A DNA stretch of 64,000 nt from Hymenopus coronatus (GCA_030762935.1 CM060900.1:439331259-439395258), one strand, 5' to 3'. Shown: positions 46,482 to 57,934, numbered from the stretch's first letter. The notes: generated by a model from the letters alone, not told the origin. Program-made: numbers and translations.

Positions 46482-47227
46482 TCTGATGTGTTCCGTTCAC
46501 ATGGTTTTCTCTATCTGTTCTGCAAACAAACTGTTCTTACAATTTTATTTTATCTACTTCATGCGAATCGAGATAAAAATTGTAATTCGGTTCTCTTGCC
46601 ATGACTAGGAGTAGAACAAAGAGACGTGAAACGAAAGATGAGTTCGCGATTGAGAAAAGTTTTATGTAGTTTAAAATTAAAACCAATAACAAGGAATACC
46701 TCGGAAACGGTTAAATATGAAAAAATATGTAGGACATAAATTGCGTGTTTCAACGAAATCTAAATTTTTGTGTAGTACCTTTTTGTATATCTCTTACGGT
46801 TTGCGGTTATGCAAATTACATCCAGAGTGAAAAGGTCCGCAGAGGTATTTCCAGAAAATTCGAGGTATACGTTTCGTTTGTCATGGAAGTTTCTTAAAGA
46901 TATGGTATTTTAATCAAAATCGTTAGTCATTTTTGAGAAGATCAAAACTTTCAGAAAATGTTCCTAATAAAGATTAGTTTAGAGTAGGGCATTTTCCTGA
47001 AAATCTTTGTGTTGCGTCCCTGAAAGGTACTGAACTTAAAAACCAGGTTTGGTATTTAACAGACTTTTTGTGTTTGAGTTATGCTGCATATAGGTATACA
47101 CTCGGAAATTTTTCTAATTTTTTGGACGCGGAGGACCTCAAAACATGTACCTCCTGTGAAATCTCGTAATTGAATTTTTGGGTGGAATAACAATACCTTA
47201 TCTACCTACTGCAGAGGAAGTAAAAAA
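46482..47227 (+). mobile_element. R1 repeat, with small internal deletions
   Basis: It starts TCTGATGTGTTCCGTTC and ends GCAGAGGAAGTAAAAAA. The segment after AATCGAGATAAA lacks about 110 bp. The terminal hairpin is truncated. Confidence 0.8.
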
Positions 47228-47229
47228 GG

Positions 47230-47770
47230 CAGATATACATAGGTAGATATTGAAAAAAAAAACACTAAAAAACAGTGATATAAATATGCAATTTATTTTT
47301 TTACAGCAAACCAAATACATTTCACAATTGACGCAGACACCCATAGTTACAGATTGAGATTAAAGTGCATTGCGTAGGTTGGCTTCACAGTAAATAATAA
47401 GCACTTTCTATAAATTATCGATGGAAACCGTATGTTGCTCGTCATAAAGTATTAATTTGTACGCTGAGGTCTATCACTAAGATGGCTACTGTATAACTCG
47501 TAGTGAATAGTTGTTGATCTTTTAGAGCGAATTGTTTAACGGTACAGGCTTTTAAGATCATGGTGGTTATTTATGTTTTGATTACGATTCTATGGATAGT
47601 GTAAAATAACACAAATAAGACAGAAGACAGAAAGGTGAATGAAATACATAAACAATTAACACAAATAAGAAAGAAATATGAATGTAACACAGGTAGAAAA
47701 GTTTAATTATTGTGTTGGCAATGCTCATCCTATATTTATGTTACACTGAGTAATGCTTTTGATTAGTAGT
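47230..47770. other. Unassigned AT-rich DNA
   Basis: Nothing recognised. Confidence 0.35.
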
Positions 47771-47774
47771 ACCG

Positions 47775-47935
47775 GCATATATATTAACGACGTTGTCAAT
47801 TGCCACCAATGTGCTTTAATTTCGTCCCGCAGGAGTTCTTTAACATGCCAGTAAATTTACCTACCTATGTGAGGCTGTCCCTTTTAAGCACAAAAGCCAT
47901 CGGTCTGAGCCGTCTGAACCCGTGATTTCGATAGA
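47775..47935 (-). mobile_element. SINE family S7, degraded
   Basis: AGTTCTTTAACATGCCAGTA and TTAAGCACAAAAGCCATCGG match the body of the S7 copy at 45.3-45.45 kb. The head is decayed. Confidence 0.55.
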
Positions 47936-47944
47936 GGCTCAATG

Positions 47945-48055
47945 AATAGACAGTAGCTCAATGATTAGAAAAACTTCACGGAGAGCGGGAGAACTGTGTT
48001 CAAATCTCGGCTGTTGCATTGAATTTTTCAGCGGGCATACTAAAAATAAAATATT
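47945..48055 (+). mobile_element. SINE family S6
   Basis: Head ACAGTAGCTCAATGATTAGA with B box TGTTCAAATCTC, then TTGCATTGAATTTTTCAG. Confidence 0.6.
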
Positions 48056-48236
48056 TATCCAGTGTAACATAAATATAGGAGCATTACCAACACAATAATA
48101 GATTAGCTTGATAGTTGGCAATAATTATACTAATATTACCCGGATACTATGTACTTAAGAATGTAAGTCGCCATTAAGGTGTTCTCTGAACGGAAAAAAC
48201 ACGAATCAGGAGTTTGGATGTCATACCGGAGTGTTG

Positions 48237-48345
48237 TCACAGTAGCTCAATGGTTAGAGCAACCGCACGAAGTGCGAGAGAACCGTGTTCAAATCCCAGC
48301 TGTGGCATTGGATTTTTCAGCTGGTACTAATAACAAAGAATAGTT
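48237..48345 (+). mobile_element. SINE family S6
   Basis: Head ACAGTAGCTCAATGGTTAGA with B box GTGTTCAAATCCCAG, then TGGCATTGGATTTTTCAG. The best-preserved head of the family here. Confidence 0.65.
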
Positions 48346-48349
48346 TAAA

Positions 48350-48725
48350 CTAAAAATTATGCGCTTAAAACAGGGTTAAAAATGGGCACTAAGACCAAAC
48401 TAGGCATTTTAGCCACAATCGACAAGCGTTATTTAGACCTAAACATTCATCAAACATGTAAATGCGGAAGGTGAGGCAAGTATACATGTTAAGGGGAAAA
48501 AATAGGTATTTGCCCAAATTCGCTGTCTACTCATGAGCAGGCATAGTAATTCTTAAGCAGTTGACTTCAAGTTAACCACATTCAAACCGTTGCACTACAA
48601 CGTTAGAGGTATCAAGGGTAGAGGTGTACATTTTTCAATCTGCTCCTGCTGTTGCAAGCGCGATGTATTCCTGGCGTGAGGGGAGGCAGTACCTAGTTTA
48701 CCTTCTCCAACTCTCCCCCTCCACA
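48350..48725. other. Unassigned DNA
   Basis: Nothing recognised before the hAT element. Confidence 0.35.
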
Positions 48726-48737
48726 CTGCCTAATAAG

Positions 48738-49858
48738 CAGAGCTAGGAAGTTCGTACCGTTCGCCATTCCCTATACAGGTTGTGACCGACCGTCTCGCCA
48801 CATCAAAACAAATCATGGATAAGAACGCACGATGGAGAGGTAAACAAACCTGTTGTCAAGTAAATAGCACTGTTTCCGGAGAACAAAAAGGACTTATGAG
48901 ACATTCGTAAAGGCACACTTATATATATGGCTGACTCTGACGATTTCCTTATTTACATATGTACATTATGAAAACACCCAAGCAGTTATAACACGGATTA
49001 TAGTATTTACTGATCGAATGTAAAATAATACCCAAATAATAAAATTAATTTCTTAAATATCTTCAGACTCTTATTAAGTAAAATAGAAAGCAGAAATTAA
49101 ACTAAAGCTTTACTCATCTGCAGCCTTATTACTGAAAACTATATGTACTTCTGAAGCCTTTAAAATGAAAACTTCATTCTACGCTCCGACAAACAAGATT
49201 TATAATGTGAAAAAGTTCGTTCCACTTCGAATGATATGATCGGGATATATTTGAAATATTTTATCAGTTCCGTTTCAGTATCACCAAGCAAATAGCATTT
49301 GTTGGGATCTGAAGGTGTAGTTTGTATGAGACACATCACACTGAACCCTGCATTCTTTTCAATTACACTTTTAATTTTCATCTTTATTTCAGATAGAATT
49401 CTCGTGGATTAGTAAACCCGACTTGACAGTTCTTCTACATGCCGCACAGATTCAGTCAGCTCCATACCTCTGGACTGTAACAGTGTGATAGTTGCGGGTA
49501 ACTTTTTGAACAAATTTGCAATCTATAATATGTTTCTGTGAAGCCGTTCTGTTAAACGTTTGACGTTTATTCATCAGAACTGCCATCAGTTTCTAAATAA
49601 GTACATGAATAAGAACACTGCTGGAAAAGTTACTATGGTTGTGAAACAAATTTGGCTCACATATGAGCAGAACAAAGATGTTATTCAAACGCCTACATTC
49701 CTATTGACGTGGTTCTGTGTTATGCAGTAATATCTGTTTTGCAGTAATGGGTTGCACTCTACGCTGACCTGTGCTTGCGCAAGTAGCGCCGCATGGTATT
49801 CCCAACCCTGGCCGCTCTCACTCTGCATGAGGAAATTGATACCAATTTCCTAGCTCTG
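48738..49858 (-). mobile_element. hAT transposon with matching TIRs and 8-bp duplication
   Basis: The left end is CAGAGCTAGGAAGTTCGTA and the right end, in complement, is CAGAGCTAGGAAATTGGTA. The flanks CTAATAAG (48730-48737) and CTAATAAC (49859-49866) agree at seven of eight bases, the 8-bp duplication expected of hAT elements. The length is 1,121 bp. It contains the end of a transposase on the minus strand, so it is an internally reduced, non-autonomous copy. Confidence 0.85.
49110..49545 (-). pseudogene. hAT transposase C-terminal remnant
   Basis: On the minus strand IANLFKKLPATITLLQSRG then MELTESVRHVEEL is followed by a stop. The frame 49381-49160 then begins MKIKSVIEKNAGF and reaches YIPIISFEVERTFSHYKSCL, SERRMKFSF. 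The phrase FEVERTFSxYKxxLxxRR is the dimerisation motif of CGGBP1-like hAT transposases. Only the last part of the enzyme is left. The catalytic core is not visible in this copy. Confidence 0.75.
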
Positions 49859-49869
49859 CTAATAACTGA

Positions 49870-50855
49870 GGTTTGTCGTCCACACTTATGTATATTGGAA
49901 TGTTGAATTAAATAATGCTTACTTTAGAGAGGCGTTAAAAATTGGTGAACACCAATATTCCTATTATGTTTTCAAGTTAAATTAATATAATACATATTAT
50001 TTTGGAAAATCTATACTAACGAGAATTATTGTTTTTCTTAGTACTTTTTGAAGGTATTAGGAAAGAAAGATTTTAAATAATTTTTCACAATTTTAGAATG
50101 CTTAACTGTTTACTCTTCACCAAATTATGATTGTGGTTTTCATGTGATTGTACACTTTCCGATAAGTTTTACTTTAGGACATCGTTAGATGTTTTAACTT
50201 TTGCATAAATATATCGGTATTTTATACTTATTCTTATGCATTTTTGACCAGTTTAAAAGGATGTTTGCGGTGACAGATCAAAAGTCAAATATTTCCTTTG
50301 AGAGAGTACAATATTAAACCGGCAGGGCAACCTCTTCAAGACGATACTAAATGCGAAAAGAATCAGCGCATAAATGCTTATAAAATGCTAAAAATAAAAT
50401 AAAAAAAAACATCTGAAATCATCTATGCTCTGTGTTAAAAACATACAATTTGAACTGTTAAGAGCACAAAGCTGTTAATGATGATAATGATGGTGACGAT
50501 GATGATAATAGTAGTAGTAGTAGTACAAATGATGACGACGACGACGATGATCGCAAATAACTAGTTTCACACGAAGAAGTACACCATTAATGGTACCTCT
50601 TGAATGGGGATGCCTTACGTCCCATTTAATTGGAAATATCCCATTTTCTGCCTGTCCCAATGTCTCCATAAGATTTAGTCTGGATAAAATGTCCTGGTTA
50701 AAAGAAATACAGATAAGCAGCCTGCCAAGAAAAGAAATATGACGCTTCCTCTAATATTGTGTTATCGCCTAAGACAACTATGATTGGCCAAAATTTAAAT
50801 TTTCTTTAATTTCATTGGTCCATTTTCTGATGATGTCACAAAAGTAAAATTAGTC
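49870..50855. other. Unassigned AT-rich DNA
   Basis: Contains the trinucleotide repeat at 50477-50553. Nothing else. Confidence 0.4.
50477..50553. repeat. GAT/AGT/GAC trinucleotide repeat
   Basis: Imperfect triplet repeat of changing unit: GATGAT, then AGTAGT, then GACGAC. Confidence 0.85.
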
Positions 50856-50861
50856 AGGAAA

Positions 50862-51194
50862 ATCCCCTCTCACCAAAATGCTTTACATGGGACATTTTTC
50901 AAAAATGTTGATTTCCTCAAAAATAGCTGTGACGATTTTGATTAAATTACCAAGTTTAAAATATTTTCAGGATAAGTTGAACGCAAGTTGAATTTTTTGT
51001 GAACAGCTTTAAAAATGTTTCTTTATCCAGTATTACTTCTGCATAACTGTATAATGTAAAATATTTTATATGAAGCTAACAATTCTCGAGATATTTATTA
51101 TTATTAGTACGAATTTTCAAATACTTTTCTCAGATAGGAAGACGATTTCCACTTTTTTTCGTGGACAAGCAAAGAGAACTAACATTTTGAAGAG
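50862..51194 (-). mobile_element. R1 repeat, internal fragment
   Basis: It shares TTTACATGGGACATTTTTC, GATTTTGATTAAATTACCAA and GTGGACAAGCAAAGAGAAC with other copies. Both ends are missing. Confidence 0.75.
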
Positions 51195-51199
51195 AGAGA

Positions 51200-53180
51200 G
51201 GGTGTGTGTGTAATTTTAGAGAGCTGTCTGAGTTGTTTGATCATTTGAAGAGATATATCCCGTGAGTGAAGAGGTTGAGACCCTTCTATGTATGATTTTG
51301 TATTGCCAATGGCTATTCATAAATTGTGTCAGCACAAAGGTGAATATACATTTTTGATGTATAATCTGTCCTGGAATGAATGAAAACAACGATTTTGTAA
51401 CTACTCCAGTAACGCTGTTCGTCCAAGGCGACGACCATATATATGCATTACCTACTTCAACGTTCACTTCGCTCTTCAAATAAGAAATAAAGCATCTGAA
51501 ATTTTCTAACTTAATTGAAATTTTTGGCAGTTTTAACTTTTAATCAGCTTATCATTTGCTTTAAATACTCATATGTCCATGAATATAGACCAGACATATA
51601 TTTTTTCCATAATTATCAAGGTACGCCTAATTTCGGCTGCCAAGTGTTCACTTTAAACGTGTTGTTTACTGCTATAAACAATGGCGGCCGGCCTTTAGGG
51701 GCACAGCTGCTTATGCTCTCCCAACAATAATTTCAGACAATAGTTTCTCCATTATATTATTCGGTAAAATGCTAAAATCTATAACGTATGTTGTATAAAT
51801 TTAAACACACTGTATGCACGCTGAACAGTTGTAGTGAATATGGTTGTCGGAAATAGTAAGCGGCGCATTTTTGGGACACAAGTGATTTTGTGGTCATCGC
51901 ACGCGCAGAAGAATTCAATGCTTTCAGATGCAGTTAATTTGTTGGTGCGGGGTTCAAGGGACCGAGAGGGGAAGGTTCTCTTAGAACACGAAAGCCTCCG
52001 TGGTCATTTGCTGCGCATGCGCAAAGAGAAAATAAGAACCTACAATAAGTAAAAATTAAAGTTTGAGTCAAATCCCTGACAAAAATATTTAGCCAAAGAT
52101 CGCTTCACATGTAAGAGTAAATAATAAGAAATATTTCTTAAGTTTGAATGTCTTCTTATTTGAAAACAAAGTTGATCTATAAACCTCCCGAACGAAATAT
52201 ACAAAAAGAAGCTTATGTGGTAAAAATTTACAATTTAGGTACTTGGTAGCAAGCAGACAAGGTACGCTCGCTCGCGCGCCAACGCTCAAGGCGTACTAGT
52301 TGTGTGTTGTGTAACTACCGTAAGTTTACTACGAAATAGATTCACGATACATTTGAAGCTTCACTTGAAAACAGGAAAAGGCCAAATAACAAATAGTTAA
52401 TGACATTATGGACGTGAACAAACAGTAAAGTGAGCTTTACTTGCGAGAGGTGATTAGTGGCTAGTGTTTTGAGAATGAGTGCTGCGTTACAATATCCACC
52501 TTAAGAGTAAACTGTTAAGTGGTGAAATAGTGCCTTGAAGTATTTCATTTCACGTGTTAATGAAACATAATCCGAATGCGCTGGAGAATAATTTGGTGAA
52601 ATTAACTGCAGAATAATATGCCAATTTATCAGTTGCAAGCGTTCAAAGAAACGGCAGTGTTAAAACTCGCCTTAAGAGGAAAAATCCTAAACACTATTAC
52701 AAAAGATAGACGATGGTTTGTAAAGTGTACAATTGCTTATAAAGAAAATGCTTAAGACAATATCACGATCGTGATCTACTTACTTTAAGGATAGTTTCCA
52801 TAATTTTCCGAGAGAAAAGCGAGCTTCGTTTGTGAAAACAAACATCGTGAACGTTGTAATTGACATTCATAAGCTATTAAAGTTGTGTAAGGTAGTATTG
52901 AAGGCTGGAATCTTAAAGTCAAGTGCATCAGCTGTTAAGACGAGCTATGCATTAATTATCATTTCTGTGATAATGTTGTTGACGTATGGTAAACAGTGAA
53001 GGTGACGGTTCGTGTTCAAATTTCTCGGGACATGTCGCGTTCAATTTCTGACTTACATCAAAGATTTATGGAAGTATTTTTCTCAAGCAAAGGATTGAAG
53101 GATGGACTTCATCTACAAACAGAAAGGTTAATGCTAATACACAAATTAGCATTTCATTTCTACTGATAGCCACTAATTTT
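51200..53180. other. Repeat-poor stretch, possible host sequence
   Basis: This is the main long stretch here without any of the window's SINE or R1 families. It includes CpG-rich parts (51660-51720, 51840-52050, 52260-52320). The frame at 51834-52052 could encode 72 residues but shows no known domain. No splice or coding structure can be proved. Confidence 0.4.
51670..52325. promoter_or_regulatory. Candidate CpG-rich promoter region
   Basis: ACAATGGCGGCCGG near 51677 fits a YY1-type motif. TGCGCATGCGCA at 52012-52023 is a perfect palindrome and an exact match to the NRF-1 (insect ewg) consensus. CGCTCGCTCGCGCGCC follows near 52265, and CCGTAAGT, usable as a splice donor, lies at 52318-52325. 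Motif matches alone do not prove a promoter. Confidence 0.25.
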
Positions 53181-53184
53181 AGTC

Positions 53185-53445
53185 TGTCGTCATCCGTGAT
53201 CTAGGGGTTCTGGTTCTCAAGGTCGCGAGTTCAAACTCCGCTTATTTTTTAAGGCGTAAAAATCCCTTCCTTCATAAGGGAAGTAAAGTCATTGATACCG
53301 TGTCGTAGGTTTGCGGCACGTAAAAAAAAAAAAAAAACCTCAAGCCTGATAAAAAGGCCTCTTAGCAATATTAAGCGGTCTTTCGCGCCCAAAATAGAAT
53401 GGTACGCTTAGAACCGCTGTTAAAGAGCGTCCATAAATAATATTC
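53185..53445 (+). mobile_element. tRNA-derived SINE, family S5
   Basis: Head CATCCGTGATCTAGGGGTTC with B box GCGAGTTCAAACTCCG. Body GGAAGTAAAGTCATTGATAC, tail TTAAAGAGCGTCCATAA. An A run of 16 lies in the middle. Confidence 0.75.
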
Positions 53446-53879
53446 AATTCAGTTTTAATTTTAGTCAATCTTAAAATTGTGCCCTACTAGATAATTTGGC
53501 TACGAGCCGCTATTGGTTATAAATGCCGATTGTGGGTCACAAAATATATGTACATTGCTATCTTAGTTAACAATGAACTTCTCTTGTTGTATCAGTCCTA
53601 AGAGCTCTGCTTGGAAAACGGTAGAAATTGATTGGACCTTGTAAATAGTTTATTTCTTGTTTCTATTTAGCGTGAGTACAAAATCAGAGCGTTACCAAGA
53701 GCCACGGTTTGCGGGTCTATTGAGGGTATTCGTGAACCATCCATGTAAATCTCGCGTTCATGATTAAATGGACAATTCGTTTTTTTCATTGGATCATACT
53801 GAATAGTAGGATGTCCTGAGTCAAAAATGTGCTGAATCCTCAATTGTGCTCTCAGAAACTCTGGTATATGGCATTCTTC

Positions 53880-54054
53880 TTATTTTCTGTATTACGTATG
53901 GTAAGTAGGGATTGGTAACTTCGATACCAAAATTTCGTCGGAAACAAACGCTTTGAGACTCCCTAAATTTAATAAAAAAAATAATATTTAAAAATAAAAC
54001 TAAAAAAAAATATTTTGAATAAAAAGACGCGCGCTTGTGTGTGTGTGTGCGCGC

Positions 54055-54091
<37 letters not shown>

Positions 54092-54817
54092 TGCGGACAT
54101 CATAACTCAAAAACGAAAAGTCGGTTAAATATCAAACTTGGTACGATATAAGTTTAGTATCTTCCAAGGATGCGACATTTAAGATTTTCAGAAAATTCTC
54201 CCCACTAAAAACTATTCTTTACATGGAGGATTTTTCGATAATTTAGATTTGTTCAAAAATGGCTCTTAACGATTTTGATTAAAATACCACATGTTTAAAA
54301 TATTTTAAAGACAAATAAAACGTAGGCATATCTTGAATTTGCTGGGAATCTTCATTCTGGGTGACCTATGTATAACTGGTAAACTGTCAGGAATAGACAA
54401 GAAACTTACTGCACAAAACGTGTAGGTTTCCTTAAACACACTGCTTATGGCATATGCATTTGTTTGTGTAGTTGAATATTTTCGAGATATTCCTTGTTAT
54501 TGGTTTCAATTTTACAAAACCTAAAGCTTTTCTCAAACTGGAATTCCTCTTTATTTCCTCTTTCTTTTGGTTTACTCCTGGCCAAGTACAGAGAACCGAA
54601 TTTCAATTTATCACATATCGACCAACTTTTAAAGGATTTGACCATCGCTTTAGCCTGGTCTCCCTTTTTCACTTCTACTTACAAGAAAGCAACTAAATAA
54701 ATCATTTACGCCAATGTTTATCTTAATTACCATCATGTACATAAAAGAATAATCTTTTGTAAGAAAAGGTTTTTGCAAGACAGGTAGAAAAATGCCTGTG
54801 GATGGAACGTATAGGAC
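53880..54817 (-). mobile_element. R1 repeat, with GT expansion
   Basis: A decayed right end (TTATTTTCTGTATTACGTAT), then the inverse of the R1 body with TCTTCCAAGGATGCGAC near 54160. It ends in a decayed left end, GGAACGTATAGGAC. Confidence 0.8.
54036..54090. repeat. (GT)n microsatellite inside R1
   Basis: About 55 bp of GT with a GC interruption, at the same internal place as the CA tract of the copy at 42.0-42.9 kb. Confidence 0.9.
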
Positions 54818-54824
54818 TTTTTAT

Positions 54825-55190
54825 TTATTTTTTTAATAAAAGTGAACTGATTATAGAGACCAAGCAGCCGTTATATTTGCTGCCTTTAGTCAACACTTTT
54901 TAAGTGCTGAACAATATCTGTCAAACCAACTTGAGAATAGAAAACCTCAGTACACATCTTCTGGTGCCGGTCTTGACTATCGTAATAATGGAGTCTGGTT
55001 GTAATCCTCCTTAACACTGAAACCTGTGTTTTTTTTTTTTCTATCACTACAAGTTTAGTTAAATAGTTCTGTTCCATAGGGACAGTTGTTTATTAACCCA
55101 GATATGCCTGAAATTAAAAAATATGTGTATATATACACATTTTGCACAGAATGGATGCTAATGCAGCTGCGAAAAATAATTTCATCTTGT
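54825..55190. other. Unassigned DNA
   Basis: Nothing recognised. Confidence 0.35.
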
Positions 55191-55194
55191 TTTT

Positions 55195-55548
55195 CGTACT
55201 CGGCATACCCTCCCCATAGGACTCGCCCCCTAGAATTTACAAGCGGATGCCTAGGGGTAGAAGCCTGTCGGGGAGCCAAAGGCACGAATCCACAGAATGG
55301 AAAACCTGGAACGAGTAGTCGGCCCGAAGCCAGGCATGAGCATAAGGAAGTGGATGATATAAAATGCAAGCGAAAGGTGATACTGGAGCAATTGGTGGAA
55401 TGAATGGTGGGAGAAACCGGAAGACCCAGAGAAAACCCGCCGAGACGCCGCTTCGTCCAGCACTAACCCACTTGCGGGCGCTTGGAATTGAACTCGGGCC
55501 GCCTAGTTGGGAGACGAGTGTTCTAGTCACTCAACCACAGCGCCGCCA
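55195..55548 (-). mobile_element. tRNA-derived SINE, family S3
   Basis: The inverted head TTGGAATTGAACTCGGGCCG near 55481 is followed by GTTCTAGTCACTCAACCACA. The body has GAAGACCCAGAGAAAACCCG and AAGCCTGTCGGGGAGCC. The longest S3 copy in the window. Confidence 0.8.
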
Positions 55549-55659
55549 ATAATTTAATACAAAGTTTAATTTATTTTGTGCTGTTTTGTCAAAAACAGGT
55601 GTCATTTAAAAAAAAAAGGACAGTTGGACCATAGGCATACATCAGTATTTCAAATACAA

Positions 55660-56410
55660 CAATGCTTTAATGTTTTGTATGGTTGCTAGCAAAATATGAC
55701 ACATGAAGCGCAACATATACTAAACTTCTGGCATTTAGCAGAAACTTTTTATGACAAAGACGGCATCTTGTTTGTCTTTCTTGGGTTGTTATGAGGTGAT
55801 CAATTCTTGCAACCTCTGCAGGAGTTGCTTTCCAGTAGAGGCATTGCAACCCTGCGTCGCAATGAGAGCTCATCTAGTCTTACACCATTGTAACGATGTA
55901 ACTGCCAGGCATTTTGCATAGCAACATCAATACTGTGGGTTATCAGTGGCGTGTACCATTTTTACCACGAACTGAAACACGGTAAAGACTTAGACGGTCT
56001 CGAACAGTTCAACGCCCACACACTTGCTATATACATACATGGATTGTATGTGGCTGTGAGATAAAAAATCTCCTCTGTTCTTTCCTGCAGTATCTTGTGT
56101 CCATGGTTCAACTGGAGCTGCATTTGAGTCGACAGATACTATGCTATTGTCATGCCACAATGGATGCATCTTCTGTCACTTGAGATTCATAGAATACTCG
56201 GGGCTTATTTTTCATTCAAGCTTTTAGCATAAGGGGACACTTTGATGTTCTGTTTTCCCTTATAGTTCCTGTTCCTCGTAACTGCGGTTCTTCAATCCTT
56301 CTAGAAGCGGTACGTTTGTGAAGAAGCTGTCAAAAACTATGTGGAAAGGAAAGGTATGAATCTTTTCTCTGAGTTAATCTGCATACTGAAAAACAATGGA
56401 TGGTCCATTG
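55660..56410 (-). pseudogene. piggyBac transposase remnant
   Basis: Read on minus from about 56350: FPFHIVFDSFFTNVPLLEGL matches the piggyBac segment around the second catalytic aspartate (DNxFTSxxLxxxL). Further on, WHDNSIVSVDSNAAPVEP matches the segment with the third aspartate. Then come decayed traces of the last catalytic block, and finally RQTRCRLCHKKF and a degraded cysteine-rich end. All parts are in family order but in different frames with several stops. The N-terminal half is missing, and no TTAA-flanked ends were found. Confidence 0.7.
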
Positions 56411-56734
56411 TCCAACAGAAATATAGGGATTAAATATAATAAATAAAAAAAAATAATTAAAAAAAAAGGCTGGCTCGGTATTCTTGTGAGGTATTTTTTA
56501 TTACATTTACAGCTATCATAGATCCCAACTTCAGCTGAGCTGAAAAATTTTATTGATACTGACGTTAAATATCCAAAATCTGAATTTAGCTACACGGTCT
56601 ATTCTCCATGCACCGATTTTTTACATGCTTATACCGCCAACGAACTTCAATTTTAGTGAATCTGAAAGCAGCTTGTTACTTCCGACAAATAGTTGGTTTC
56701 TGTTCCAGAAGAATTTGAAAATGCACATCAGTTG

Positions 56735-57930
56735 AATCAATTTGAATTATATAATTTCGTGAGGGATTTAGTCCTCATAAAACAGAAAAGGGAATTACTG
56801 GGCTCAAGACTACAGGAGAAGAGTTTATCATCTAGCGTTACATTTTCGTGGTAGAGGAATTGCGAAATACAGCTCCACAATTACTTCGCAGAGATTAGTT
56901 TGTGTTTTGTGTGAATTTATGTAATGTTATTCAATAGTTGGGCAGAGCAACACTTGAGCCAAGTAATTAGTGTATTTTTATTGATTCTTCTAAACGAAGT
57001 CTTAAGGCAGCGTTACTTCATATTTGCAAATACTGCTTACACCTACATTCTACGAACTTAAGAGAGTCTCACGAAACTCTGAAGCGTGTTCTTGAGAAAA
57101 TTTAGTACTATTACCATGAGTGGCAAATATGTGTTGACTTGAAGGCCACTAGTCTATTACTAGGACAACAAGGGGGATATACACAATTCCATAGTTTTCT
57201 TCGTGAATGGGATAGCAGGGCGAGAACCAATCATTGGGAAACTGACCAATGACCTGAAAGGCAGCAATTGGAATCTGGATCAAAATCGTAGGTTACTAAT
57301 GTGCCTCATGTTGACCGTAAAAAAATTCCACCCCCAACATTACACATAAAAGTTGCTATGATGAAACAATTCTTGAAAGCACTTGACAAAAGTTGCCCTT
57401 GCTTCTAGTACTTTTGCACAATGTTTTCATCATTGTCAAAATCAGAGAGGGAGTATTGATGGTACCACAGGTAAGAAAATTGATGGAAAAATTCTAATTT
57501 TACCAGCTCTGTGAATGAAACCGAAAGAGATGCGCGGAATGGATTCAGAGAGGTTGTTAAGAAATGTCTGGGCAATGTGAAAGACCCTCATAAAAAGAAA
57601 CTGTCAGAAATACGCTGGAAAATTTCAGGCTAATCGGCTGTAACATGAGTTTGAAGCTTCATTTCCTCAAGTCACATCTTGACTACTTCCCGTGGAATTG
57701 TTGTCAATGAAGAGGAAGGTGAAAGGCTCCACCAGGACTTGAAAGAAGTTGAATGACGTTATCAGGGCCGTCGGGACGTATGTACTTATGATGGACGATT
57801 ACAGCTGGTGTCTTGCCCAAGGTGAACGTACCATAGAACACTCGAGAAAATCACGAACACTGAAGCTCCGTGGGAAAAGAAAAATGGGTACACAAGATAT
57901 CCACCATACATTCTCAAATTCAGGTACGCT
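56735..57930 (+). pseudogene. Uncharacterised arthropod protein family (EGERxHQD), degraded copy
   Basis: About 400 codons of one protein can be followed on the plus strand, with several frame changes and stops and no introns. In order: VRDLVLIKQKRELLGSRLQE (56770), FIDSSKRSLKAALLH (56976), ICVDLKATSLLLGQQGGYTQ then FLREWDSR (57130-57220), VDRKKIPPPTLHIKVAMMK then QFLKALDK (57310-57390), CNMSLKLHFLKSHLDYFP (57640), and EEEGERLHQDLKEVE (57710), ending near DDYSWCLA (57800). The order and phrases match a protein family that I know only as unnamed, multicopy predicted proteins of insects and other invertebrates. Its function is unknown to me. Dispersed intronless copies suggest a mobile origin, but I see no transposase motif. 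Its left end lies about 325 bp from the piggyBac remnant on the other strand. Confidence 0.75.
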
Positions 57931-57934
57931 TTCG

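Noticed and set aside
51834..52052. A 72-codon frame in CpG-rich DNA as a host gene
   Set aside because: No domain, no visible splice pattern and no comparison available. I kept the region only as a possible promoter.
43694..54696. A similar reading frame (VIGFxFxL ... TFLKRE) on the same element strand in R1 copies at 43.9, 46.6 and 54.5 kb
   Set aside because: The likeness follows from DNA similarity of the copies. Frames differ in length, start and stops, and no domain is visible, so R1 as a protein-coding element is not supported.
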